From the NCBI GenBank assembly GCA_052379645.1, contig JBQSYU010000007.1: DNA of 64,000 nt; one strand, written 5' to 3'. How positions within the stretch are numbered: the first letter of the stretch is position 1; each line of letters begins with the position of its first letter. The notes beneath the pieces were generated by a model, which was not told where the DNA came from, did not search any database, and saw only the letters and a list, made by a program, of their open reading frames with translations. A program made the translations under genes and the position numbers. The DNA comes from Arthrobacter_H sp030452125 (GTDB taxonomy: Bacteria > Actinomycetota > Actinomycetes > Actinomycetales > Micrococcaceae). Below, piece by piece: positions 50,821-59,257 of this stretch.

Positions 50821-51984
50821 ATGTTTGACCTGATCGATGACTGGGGCCCCGAGAAAGTCGTGCTCGTCAGCGACACCAAAACCGGGATGCAAGGCGTTCT
50901 GGTCATCGACAACTCGGCCCGGGGCATGGGCAAGGGCGGCACCCGCATGCAGCCGAACGTCAGTGTCCAGGAAGTCGCCCGACTGGCCCGGACCATGACG
51001 TGGAAATGGGCTGCCGCCGACCTCTTCTACGGTGGGGCCAAAGCCGGAATCAAATTCGATCCCACCTCCGCGGACAAGGAAGCTGTACTGCGTTCCTTCG
51101 TCAAGGCGCTGCGCAACGAGGTCCCCCGCGAATACGTCTTCGGGCTCGACATGGGGTTGACGGAAAACGACGCCGCCATCATCAACGACGAGCTCGGCGA
51201 TCGGGGTGCCGCCGTCGGCACCCCTGCCGAACTGGGCGGGGTCGCCTACGACCGGCTCGGCGTCACCGGCTTCGGGGTGGCAGAGGCCGCCGACCAGGCA
51301 GCAACCGACGTGGCACTTCCGGGCAAACGGGTCGTCATCCAAGGCTTCGGGGCAGTGGGCCACGCTGCAGCCAAGCGCTTCGACGAACTGGGGTACACCG
51401 TCGTCGGACTCTCCACCGCCGTCGGTTCCATCCACGCCCCGGACGGACTCGACATCGACCGGCTGCTGGCCCAACGCGCCGAACTGGGAGACCAGTTGGT
51501 CGATGAGTATCTTCCCCAGCGCATCGCCCCGGGCTCGGAGCTCTTCCTGGACTGCGACATCCTGGTCCCCGCCGCCCTGCAGGACGTGCTCACCAAAGAC
51601 AACGCCGGTGATGTCCGGGCCCGGCTGGTGACCGAGGGGGCGAACCTGCCGTCCAGCGACGGGGCGCGGGCACGCCTCCGGGCCCAGGGAACCGCAGTGG
51701 TCCCGGACTTCATCGCCAACGCCGGAGGCATCGTCGCCGCCGCCTACGCGATGGAAGGGCGCTACTCTGCCTTCCGCCCGGATACCGCCCCGATCATGGC
51801 CACGGTCTCCGAGAAAATCCGTAGTAATACCTCCACGGTGTTGGGGCAGGCCCGCCTGCGCGACACCACCACCCATGAAGCAGCCTTCGCCATGGCCAGA
51901 GACCGGGTCCGCGCGGCCATGGATCTGCGCGGCGCCCGGCTCGGCGGTGCGCAGCCTCGAGAAAGGGTGAACATCAAGCTCTAG
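50821..51984 (+). CDS. Glu/Leu/Phe/Val-type amino acid dehydrogenase
   Basis: A 387-residue NAD(P)-dependent deaminating dehydrogenase. The dimerisation/catalytic domain has KGGTRMQP, YGGAKAGIKFDP (catalytic Lys) and GLDMG (Asp). The Rossmann domain has IQGFGAVGHAAAKRF. ADLFYGGAKAGI is the usual family signature. In this operon the natural guess is deamination of 2-aminoadipate to 2-oxoadipate, which would replace the aminotransferase used elsewhere. It could also act on another amino acid. AAGGAG precedes the ATG. Confidence 0.87.
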   Translation: MFDLIDDWGPEKVVLVSDTKTGMQGVLVIDNSARGMGKGGTRMQPNVSVQEVARLARTMTWKWAAADLFYGGAKAGIKFDPTSADKEAVLRSFVKALRNEVPREYVFGLDMGLTENDAAIINDELGDRGAAVGTPAELGGVAYDRLGVTGFGVAEAADQAATDVALPGKRVVIQGFGAVGHAAAKRFDELGYTVVGLSTAVGSIHAPDGLDIDRLLAQRAELGDQLVDEYLPQRIAPGSELFLDCDILVPAALQDVLTKDNAGDVRARLVTEGANLPSSDGARARLRAQGTAVVPDFIANAGGIVAAAYAMEGRYSAFRPDTAPIMATVSEKIRSNTSTVLGQARLRDTTTHEAAFAMARDRVRAAMDLRGARLGGAQPRERVNIKL

Positions 51985-52059
51985 AGGGCAGAACTGCTCG
52001 GGGCGCGATCAGGTGCGGCCACCGGGGTACAGACCAGACCTAGTCAAAGGATCCACGCA

Positions 52060-53577
52060 ATGAACCTCCCCCTGAATGCCGTCCCGGTGGCGGCCAGCAT
52101 CGATGAAACGCTCGAGAACGCCATCGGGCCGGCCGTCGAATGGCTGGAGAACATCGTCTTCGCCTCTTTCCCGTTCTTCGGCACCGAGCTTCCCTTTTTG
52201 ATCATCTGGCTGTTAGCCGGCGGCATCTTCCTGACCGTGCTCCTGAAATTCCAGCCGATTATCGGAATGCGCCATATGATCCAGATCGCGCGTGGACGCT
52301 TCAACCGCTTCAGCGATCCGGGCGAGACCACTAGTTTCCAAGCCCTGGCTACCGAGCTCTCCGGGACGGTCGGGCTCGGCAACATCGCCGGTGTGGCCGT
52401 GGCGATCACCATTGGCGGTCCCGGCGCAACCCTGTGGATCATCATTGCCGGTTTCCTCGGGATGAGTCTGAAGATGGCAGAGGCCACCTTGGGCGTCATG
52501 TTCCGCCGGATGAATAAGGACGGCACGGTCTCCGGCGGTCCCATGTATTATCTCGAAACCGGACTCGCCCACATCGGCAAACCCAAGACCGGTCGGGTGC
52601 TGGCCATGTTGTATGCGCTGCTCATGATCTTCGGTGCCATGGGTGCCGGCAACATCTTCCAAGCCAACCAGGTCACCGCCCAGCTGACCGCCGCCACCGG
52701 TGGAGAATCCAGTTTCCTGGACGGCCGGGGTTGGATCGTCGGTGTTGTTCTGGCCGTCGTCGCCGCCGCCGTGATCTTCGGCGGAATCCGCAGCATTGCG
52801 CGCTGGACGAGTAAGCTCACGCCCATCATGGCCGTCGTCTACGGCCTGTCGGTGATCGTGATCCTGATTGCGAACATCAGCGAGCTGCCCCATGCCATCG
52901 TGCTCATCTTCGAGGGCGCCTTCACGGGTAACGGTGTGGCCGGCGGTGCCGTCGGCGTGGCCATCGTCGGTATCCAGCGCGCGTTGTTTTCCAACGCGGC
53001 AGGTGTTGGCTCGGCGGGTATCGCCCACTCCACGGTCAAGACCAAGCGTCCGGCTCAGGAAGGCTACGTCGCCTCCGTGGAACCCTTCATCGACTCGGTC
53101 ATCATCTGCACCATGACGGCCCTGGCCATCATCGTCACCGGCCAGTACGCGGAAACCTCCGCAGACGGCGTGGGACTCACCTCGGTGGCGTTCGGCACCG
53201 TTGCTGCCTTCTTCCCGTACATCCTCACCCTGTGCGTCCTGCTCTTCGCGTTCTCCACACTGCTGAGCTACTCCTACTACGGCAAGAAGGCGGCCGGTTA
53301 CGTCTTCGGCAACAGCAAACGTGTGGAGCGCATCTACGACGGTGCATGGATCGTCATGATCGTCGTCGGATCGTCGGTGTCGCTGGATACCGTCGTCGCC
53401 TTCTCGGATGCCACCTTCTTCCTGCTGACGGTGCCCAATATCCTGGGCATCTACTTGCTCTCCGGTGTCCTGCGCCGCGAGATCCTTGGACACCGGGCGG
53501 ATCTCGACGCTGGCCGGATCCCCGAGGTGGCCGAGCATGAGCGAAGCACCGTGGCCAACATCGACCAGAAAGCATAG
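52060..53577 (+). CDS. AGCS-family sodium/alanine-type amino acid symporter
   Basis: A 505-residue transporter with about 11 helices. It contains ELSGTVGLGNIAGVAVAITIGGPGATLWI and GGPMYYLETG, both AGCS family signatures, and NAAGVGSAGIAHSTVKTKRPAQEG. AGCS members carry alanine, glycine or other amino acids with Na+. Here it is probably the importer for the operon's substrate (lysine, pipecolate or 2-aminoadipate). The ATG follows AAAGGA by eight bases. It is separated by 75 bases from the upstream dehydrogenase. Confidence 0.88.
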   Translation: MNLPLNAVPVAASIDETLENAIGPAVEWLENIVFASFPFFGTELPFLIIWLLAGGIFLTVLLKFQPIIGMRHMIQIARGRFNRFSDPGETTSFQALATELSGTVGLGNIAGVAVAITIGGPGATLWIIIAGFLGMSLKMAEATLGVMFRRMNKDGTVSGGPMYYLETGLAHIGKPKTGRVLAMLYALLMIFGAMGAGNIFQANQVTAQLTAATGGESSFLDGRGWIVGVVLAVVAAAVIFGGIRSIARWTSKLTPIMAVVYGLSVIVILIANISELPHAIVLIFEGAFTGNGVAGGAVGVAIVGIQRALFSNAAGVGSAGIAHSTVKTKRPAQEGYVASVEPFIDSVIICTMTALAIIVTGQYAETSADGVGLTSVAFGTVAAFFPYILTLCVLLFAFSTLLSYSYYGKKAAGYVFGNSKRVERIYDGAWIVMIVVGSSVSLDTVVAFSDATFFLLTVPNILGIYLLSGVLRREILGHRADLDAGRIPEVAEHERSTVANIDQKA

Positions 53578-53608
53578 TCCTCGGACGCGTTGCAGAAGGA
53601 GAACACCC

Positions 53609-54625
53609 ATGACTGGTAGTGACGGACTCGACCTCGCACAGGACTTCCTGCCCACGGCAACACCGGATCTCTTCGGCCCCGAACGGTGCCGGGAACTGGT
53701 GAACACCCGGCAGGCTGTTGACGCCATGAAGGAGACGCTGCTGGCCGGTTTCGACCCGGAACACGATGCTCCGCGGACGCGGGTGGCCACGGATACCGGG
53801 GAGATGCTGCAGATGCCCTCGACCTTCGGGGACTACGTGGGGACCAAGATCCTGACGTTGACGCCGGGGAACGTGGTCGAAGAGCTGCCGATGATCCAGG
53901 GGGTCTACGTCCTCTTTGCCGGAAGACAACAGAATCCGGTGGCCGTCCTTGACGGTGCCACGCTGACGAATATCCGCACCCCCGCGGTCTCGGCCTTCGG
54001 CGCACTACATCTGGTCACCAAGACAGGTCCGCTGACGTTGACGATCGTGGGCACTGGGGTCCAGGCCTGGGAGCATGTGCTGGCCTTGACCTCGGTGCTG
54101 GACATCGGCGAGATCCACATCGTCGGCCGGGACCCGGGCAACGTCAAGGAGCTTGTCGAGCAGGGGTGCAGCCGGGGTTTCAGCGTCCAGGCCAGCGACG
54201 CAGCCGACGCGCTGCCGGTCTCGGATGTGGTGGTCTCCTGCACCAGCGCCAAGGAACCGCCGTTCGACGGCGCGTTGGTGGCTGACCACGCCGTGGTCGT
54301 CGCGGTGGGGTCCCACTCCCCCGAACGCAGGGAGCTCGACGACGGCCTGTTGGCCCGGTCCGGCATTGCCGTCGAGTCACTGGATAGTTCGACCCGGGAG
54401 GCCGGGGAGATCATCCAAGGCCTCGACAGTGGGGCCATCTCCGACCGGTCAAGCTTGGTCACCATGCGCCAGCTGGCCGAAGGGCACACGCTGCCCGAAG
54501 GCCAACCGAAAATCTTCAAGACCACGGGCATGCCCTGGCAGGACCTGGCCGTGGCCTCGGCGATCTATGAGGGGGCAGCAGCCAAAGTGAAACTGTCGTC
54601 CACCCAGAGAACTGACAGGACATGA
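53609..54625 (+). CDS. ornithine cyclodeaminase/mu-crystallin family enzyme
   Basis: A 338-residue OCD-family protein. The start at 53609 has GAAGGAG upstream; the longer frame lies inside the symporter gene. Family marks are GRQQNPVAVLDGATLTNIRT, TIVGTGVQAWEHVLAL (NAD-binding) and VVVSCTSAKEPPF...VGSHSPERREL. Members include lysine cyclodeaminase (L-lysine to L-pipecolate), ornithine cyclodeaminase and ketimine reductases that reduce piperideine-2-carboxylate. In this operon either of the lysine-related activities would feed pipecolate to the FAD oxidase. Confidence 0.82.
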   Translation: MTGSDGLDLAQDFLPTATPDLFGPERCRELVNTRQAVDAMKETLLAGFDPEHDAPRTRVATDTGEMLQMPSTFGDYVGTKILTLTPGNVVEELPMIQGVYVLFAGRQQNPVAVLDGATLTNIRTPAVSAFGALHLVTKTGPLTLTIVGTGVQAWEHVLALTSVLDIGEIHIVGRDPGNVKELVEQGCSRGFSVQASDAADALPVSDVVVSCTSAKEPPFDGALVADHAVVVAVGSHSPERRELDDGLLARSGIAVESLDSSTREAGEIIQGLDSGAISDRSSLVTMRQLAEGHTLPEGQPKIFKTTGMPWQDLAVASAIYEGAAAKVKLSSTQRTDRT

Positions 54626-54973
54626 GATTCCCCTGACCAGAGTGTTCGTCGACGACCAAGCGAAGGCTGAGCGGTTCTCAACCGAGGTGCTCGGCTTCGT
54701 GAAGAAGAACGACCTAGCGGTGGGTACCGAAGGCGCGGAGCTGCGTCTGGAGCCCAGCGGTCATCCCGCCGCCAAACCATTCAAGGAGGCCTTGGTCGCC
54801 GACGGGATCCCGTTCACCCAGTTCGCCGTCGCGGATGTCCAAGCCGAATACGAGCGCCTCCGCTCCCTCGGGGTGCGCTTCACCCAGGACCAATGACCAT
54901 GGGGCCGGTGACTACCGCGGTGTTGGACGACACCTGCGGGAACCTCATCCAGATCGCCACGCTGCCTGATTAA
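54626..54973 (+). pseudogene. decayed VOC-family (glyoxalase) gene
   Basis: One frame reads AKPFKEALVADGIPFTQFAV...LRSLGVRFTQDQ and stops at 54894-54896. The other half continues in a different frame as MGPVTTAVLDDTCGNLIQIATL to 54973. Together they match the usual end of a VOC family, so a frameshift separates them. The N-terminal part is also shortened: the stretch between VLGF and the LRLEP region lacks most of the expected strand. The gene is broken and sits directly after the OCD gene. Confidence 0.75.
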
Positions 54974-55299
54974 CCCCGCAGGTACAGCACGTGGCATAAA
55001 GGACGACGGCGATGTCTGTCTAACGCCGACGTCTTGCGAACTCGTCCCCATTTTTTCCAGCCCATTCTGCTTCGTAGCGGCTGCTGCGAGCTACTCCAGC
55101 GATATAACAAGAGCATCGAGTTTCATGCAGCGCGGTCTTGGTCGGGTTCTTCACGTATGGGAACCTCAACGTTCTCCAGAATCTTTCCCCCGCGAAGCCA
55201 GCCACACCACGGATTCTCGGATAGATTGTCCCTGTGGCTGTCACGTATACTAGGGATATCGTTCCCTGAGTCTGGCGGCGGCCAAATGGGGAGGAAAAC
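54974..55299 (+). promoter_or_regulatory. gene-free stretch with probable promoter
   Basis: The 326 bases hold no gene. TATACT at 55246-55251 is a good -10 box for the next gene, with AGATTG 17 bases upstream as a weak -35. TCACGTAT occurs at 55151 and 55241, and AGGGA/TCCCT arms surround TATCGT nearby. GGGAGG precedes the ATG at 55300. Confidence 0.4.
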
Positions 55300-56067
55300 A
55301 TGCCCGCGGATTGGTACAGCCCAGTTCTCGTCTTCCTGGGAACCGCTGCTTGGCCAGCGGCATTCCTACTCGCCATGTGGCTTTTCCGCAGCCCCATCGG
55401 ACGATTCATCGACGAAATCACCCAGCTCGAGATCATGGGGAATAAGGCAACAAGATCTGGCAACCAACTTTCAGAATCGCTTCGGCAGGATGCTCTCGAG
55501 GGCCTCGGAGGAGTCGAGGGCTCGGCTGATCCGGGCAATACCCCCAAGGACGATGTCGCCGGCGCTGCGGTCGCCCAAACTCAATATCCGAGCTTCACGC
55601 AACGAAAAGCTCGGCAGAACGCAGCGCAAAGCGAAGCTGATGAGAAATCCGAACAGCAGCTGCTGCAATTTCTCGGTGACCAGATCTACCAGAAACTGCT
55701 CAACACGAAACGGCAAGATAATACAAGATCTCCAGCGGTCAGCGCGGAACTCGTCCGGACGGCCTACAGCGATCTGCGCCTCGGTGTGCGCTATTTGGGA
55801 CAGCATCGGTTGGGTGCCGACAAGATCAGTGGAAGCAGTTGGCCGCTTGCTTCCGCCGACGAGATCCTGAAGCGCTTAAAAGCGCCGCAAGAACAGATCG
55901 ATCTGACCCGCCAAATCCGCCGGTTAGAAGGCCAAGTAAAAAGCAAAGCCGTTCGCGTCGACGGTCGTGGAGCTGGCGACTTTGTTCAGACCGCCATAGA
56001 CATCCACATCGCCATCTACGAATGGGCCGGCATCGAAGTTCAAGCTACCCGCCGCCGCCCGTCATGA
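55300..56067 (+). CDS. hypothetical membrane-anchored protein
   Basis: A 255-residue protein with one N-terminal membrane helix (about residues 9-28, VLVFLGTAAWPAAFLLAMWL), then a charged, Gln-rich segment and a helical C-terminal domain ending TAIDIHIAIYEWAGIEVQA. Its base composition is visibly less GC-rich than its neighbours, so it may have been acquired. GGGAGG lies upstream of the ATG. I do not recognise it. The single anchor followed by a long cytoplasmic tail resembles effector or immunity proteins, but that is only a loose impression. Confidence 0.65.
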   Translation: MPADWYSPVLVFLGTAAWPAAFLLAMWLFRSPIGRFIDEITQLEIMGNKATRSGNQLSESLRQDALEGLGGVEGSADPGNTPKDDVAGAAVAQTQYPSFTQRKARQNAAQSEADEKSEQQLLQFLGDQIYQKLLNTKRQDNTRSPAVSAELVRTAYSDLRLGVRYLGQHRLGADKISGSSWPLASADEILKRLKAPQEQIDLTRQIRRLEGQVKSKAVRVDGRGAGDFVQTAIDIHIAIYEWAGIEVQATRRRPS

Positions 56068-56178
56068 TCACCAGTACAGAGTGCATCAAACGTCACGTCA
56101 TTCTTCTCAGCGCACGAGTGATTACTGCTCCGCTTCTCGAGCCCGAGCGATGAAACCACACCTTCCACGATCAGCGGC

Positions 56179-57207
56179 CTACTGGTTCGAGAACGCAGCG
56201 TCGAAGGACGCCTCCGGCCGCTTCCAGAGCAGCTCGCGGATCCGCCCGACGGCTTCGGCGGCACCGTGCAGGCGGTCCATCCCCGCGTCCTCCCATTCCA
56301 CCGAGATCGGGCCGTCGTAACCGATATGGGCCAGCGCGCGGAAGGCGTCCTCCCAGGGGATGTCACCGTGGCCGGTGGAGACGAAGTCCCAGCGCCTGCG
56401 GGGATCGCCCCAGGGCAGATGGGAGCCCAGGATCCCGTTGCGGCCCATCGGCGGGCGCAGGCGGGTGTCCTTGCAGTCCACGTGGTAGATCCGGTCGGCG
56501 AAGTCGCTGATGAACCCGACCGTGTCGATGCCCTGCCAGAACATGTGGCTGGGGTCCCAGTTCAGCCCGAAGGATTCGCGGTGTCCGATGGCCTCCAGGG
56601 TGCGCACGGTGGTCCAGTAGTCGTAGGCGATTTCGGAAGGGTGGACCTCCAACGCGAACTTGACCCCTTCGTCGTCGAACACGTCCATGATGGGGTTCCA
56701 ACGGTCGGCGAAGTCCTGGTAGCCGGCGTCGATCACCTCGCCGGGGACGGGAGGGAACATGGCGACGTATTGCCAGATCTTCGATCCGGTGAAGCCCACG
56801 ACGGTATCGGCGCCGAGTTTGCGGGCCACCCGGGCCGAGCGCTTCATATCCTCGGCGGCGCGTTGGCGCACGCCTTCGGCCTCGCCATCGCCCCAGATAT
56901 AGGGGCGTAGGATCCCCTGGTGGCGGAAGTCGATCGGGTCATCGCAGACGGCCTGCCCACCCAGGTGGTTGGAGATGGCCCAGACCTTGAGACCGTGACG
57001 GTCGAGAATCTCTAGCCGCGAGGCCAGATAGGCGTCGTCCTCATCGGCACGCTGCAGATCCAGGTGATCGCCGGAGGCGGCGATCTCCAGGCCGTCGTAC
57101 CCCCAGTCCGCGGCCCGTCCTGCCAGCTCCTCGAAGGGCATATCGGCCCATTGGCCGGTGAACAAGGTGACGGGTTGCTGTCTGGTGGGCTGCGGTGTCA
57201 CGGTCAT
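56179..57207 (-). CDS. sugar phosphate isomerase/epimerase (xylose isomerase-like TIM barrel), gene 2
   Basis: A 342-residue AP-endonuclease-2/xylose-isomerase-like TIM barrel. Blocks include GYDGLEIAASGDHLDL, FALEVHPSEIAYD, GLNWDPSHMFWQG (metal Asp/His) and GHGDIPWEDAFRALAHIGYDGPISVEWEDAG, the last carrying the metal-ligand Glu. The start at 57207 follows AGGAG. It is the last gene of the catabolic operon that begins at 63594 and overlaps neither neighbour. The substrate is probably an inosose, keto-sugar or deoxy-sugar derivative. Confidence 0.83.
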   Translation of the reverse strand: MTVTPQPTRQQPVTLFTGQWADMPFEELAGRAADWGYDGLEIAASGDHLDLQRADEDDAYLASRLEILDRHGLKVWAISNHLGGQAVCDDPIDFRHQGILRPYIWGDGEAEGVRQRAAEDMKRSARVARKLGADTVVGFTGSKIWQYVAMFPPVPGEVIDAGYQDFADRWNPIMDVFDDEGVKFALEVHPSEIAYDYWTTVRTLEAIGHRESFGLNWDPSHMFWQGIDTVGFISDFADRIYHVDCKDTRLRPPMGRNGILGSHLPWGDPRRRWDFVSTGHGDIPWEDAFRALAHIGYDGPISVEWEDAGMDRLHGAAEAVGRIRELLWKRPEASFDAAFSNQ

Positions 57208-57266
57208 CGGATTCTCCTGTGGGGGCGGGGACAATGGGTCGAAAATCAGGGATCGGGGTCATTGGC

Positions 57267-58385
57267 TCAGCTGCACGGCACGGCACGGTGGTCGGTGGCC
57301 GCTGAGACGTCCACCCATCGGCCGGTGGCTGCGGAGGCCAGTACCGCGTCGGTGATCACGCTGGCCCGCAACCCATCGGCGAAGGTCGGCAACCCGGCAG
57401 GCGATCCGCCGGCGATGTGATCGTAGGTATCGGCGACAAAGGCCGCGAAGGCATCACGGTAGCCCATGGGATGCCCTGCGGGAACGGTGGAGATTCGCTG
57501 GGCATCGGGGACCAGTTGCGGGGCGTCGCGGGCCAAGAGGGTGGAACCGGCCCGGCCGCCGAGCCAGAGTTCGTCGGGGTGCTCCTGGTCGAAGACCACG
57601 GAGCCCCTGGTTCCTGCGATTTCGAGCATGAGGGCATTTTTCCGGCCGGCGTCGACCTGGGAGACCATGAGGCTGCCGATGGCACCGCCGGCCATCTCCA
57701 CGATGCACACGGCCGAGTCCTCTGTTTCCACCACCTCTCCCCCACGGGTGGGGTGGGCGATCCCCAGCCGGGCGTTGACCCTCGCGATGCGCTCACCGGA
57801 GACGAATTCGAGCAGGTCCACCAGATGGGAGCCGATATCGCCGAAGGCCCTGGAGGGTCCCCCGGAAACGGGGTCCACCCGCCAGTTGGTTTCCTGGTCG
57901 CAGAGCATCCAATCCTGCAGGTAGTTTCCCCGCACGGTGAGCAGGCGCCCGATCCCGCCATCGGCTGCCTGGTGCCTGGCTTGCCGGGCCATGGGGTGGA
58001 AGCGGTAGACGAACGGGACCGTGGCGGTCAGACCGGTGCGGGCCGCGAGCTCGGCCAGCTCCCCGGCTTCCTCCCGGCCGGTGGCCAGCGGTTTTTCGCA
58101 GACGACGTGTTTGCCAGCGTGCAGGGCCGCACGTGCCTGGGCCGCATGCACGGCATTCGGGGAGCAGACATGGACGACGTCGACCCGGTCCAGGAGCTCC
58201 TCGATGGAGGACGATGCGTGTGGGATTCCCAGTTTGGCGGCCGCTTCCGAGGAGCGGTCGGGGTCCGAGGACATCAGGGTGACGACCTCGGCGCCGGCGG
58301 TCCGGGCGGCGCGGGCATGGGTGCTGGCCATGAAGCCGCCGCCGACGATCCCGACTTTCAGCGGTGCTGTGGATGTGTAGCTCAC
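57267..58385 (-). CDS. Gfo/Idh/MocA-family oxidoreductase, gene 2
   Basis: A 372-residue dehydrogenase with the N-terminal Rossmann motif VGIVGGGFMASTHARAA and the family catalytic signature VVCEKPLATGREEAGEL (EKP). The C-terminal domain has VSGGPSRAFGDIGSHLVDLLEFVSG, where the GDIGSH motif is typical. It is transcribed with the ABC importer and the isomerase genes. It probably oxidises a sugar or cyclitol taken up by the importer, such as inositol or a glucoside, and the specific substrate is not evident. Confidence 0.88.
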   Translation of the reverse strand: MSYTSTAPLKVGIVGGGFMASTHARAARTAGAEVVTLMSSDPDRSSEAAAKLGIPHASSSIEELLDRVDVVHVCSPNAVHAAQARAALHAGKHVVCEKPLATGREEAGELAELAARTGLTATVPFVYRFHPMARQARHQAADGGIGRLLTVRGNYLQDWMLCDQETNWRVDPVSGGPSRAFGDIGSHLVDLLEFVSGERIARVNARLGIAHPTRGGEVVETEDSAVCIVEMAGGAIGSLMVSQVDAGRKNALMLEIAGTRGSVVFDQEHPDELWLGGRAGSTLLARDAPQLVPDAQRISTVPAGHPMGYRDAFAAFVADTYDHIAGGSPAGLPTFADGLRASVITDAVLASAATGRWVDVSAATDHRAVPCS

Positions 58386-58417
58386 GGGTGTCTCCTGCGC
58401 AGATGGTCGGGTCGGGG

Positions 58418-59257
58418 TTACTTAACGGAGCCGGAGGACAGCCCGGCGATGAGGTGGCGCTGCACGAGCATGAAGCCGATGAGGACCGGCAGCGAGACGA
58501 CCACCGAGGCGGCCATCAGCTGGTTCCAATACACATCGTTCTGGGAGGCGTAGGAGCGCAGACCGATGGCCAGGGTCCGGGTGGAGGAGTTCGTCAGCAC
58601 CGAGGCGAAGAGGACCTCGCCCCAGGCGGTGATGAAGCAGTACACCGATACCGCGACGATGCCGGGCCTCGCGACCGGCAGGACCACCCGAATCAGCGCG
58701 CCAAGCCGTCCGGTTCCGTCGATCATCGCCGCCTCCTCCAGTGCCCGCGGGATGGAGGCGAAGAAGCCGGTGAGCATCCAGATGGCGAAGGGCAGCGAGA
58801 ACGTCAGGTAGGTCAGGATCAGGCCCAGGTAGCTGCCCGAGAGCTGCAGCCCCACCGTCCGTTCGATCTGGGTGAAGATCAGAAACAGCGGCAGCAGGAA
58901 CAGGATGCCCGGGAACATCTGGGTGGAAAGGACCACCAGGGAGAACGTGCGGGCCCCCTTGAACTCGAAACGGGAGATCGCGTAGGCGGCCATGATGGCC
59001 AGCACGACCGAGAAGAAGGTGGCGCTGACGGTGACGATGAGGCTGTTGACGAAGTAGTCGGCCAGCGGGACGGTCGTCCAGATGTCCAGGTAGGGCTGCA
59101 GGGTGATGGTGCTGGGCCACCAGGTGAAGAGCCCGCGCACATCCTCGAGCGGTTTCACGCTGGTGATCAGCACGACATACAGCGGCAGGATCACGATCGC
59201 GGAGAGTCCGAGCAGCCCAAAGGTGCGCAGGATCCGGAATCCACGGGTTTCAAGCAT
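58418..59257 (-). CDS. sugar ABC transporter permease (MalG type)
   Basis: A 279-residue permease with six helices and the EAA loop (EEAAMIDGTGRLGALIRVVLPVARPGI) near residue 190. It pairs with the MalF-type permease, whose coding end overlaps its start by 8 bases. It belongs to the carbohydrate-uptake group CUT1. No ATPase gene is present in the operon, so a shared MsiK-type ATPase elsewhere probably powers it, as is common in actinobacteria. Confidence 0.9.
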   Translation of the reverse strand: MLETRGFRILRTFGLLGLSAIVILPLYVVLITSVKPLEDVRGLFTWWPSTITLQPYLDIWTTVPLADYFVNSLIVTVSATFFSVVLAIMAAYAISRFEFKGARTFSLVVLSTQMFPGILFLLPLFLIFTQIERTVGLQLSGSYLGLILTYLTFSLPFAIWMLTGFFASIPRALEEAAMIDGTGRLGALIRVVLPVARPGIVAVSVYCFITAWGEVLFASVLTNSSTRTLAIGLRSYASQNDVYWNQLMAASVVVSLPVLIGFMLVQRHLIAGLSSGSVK

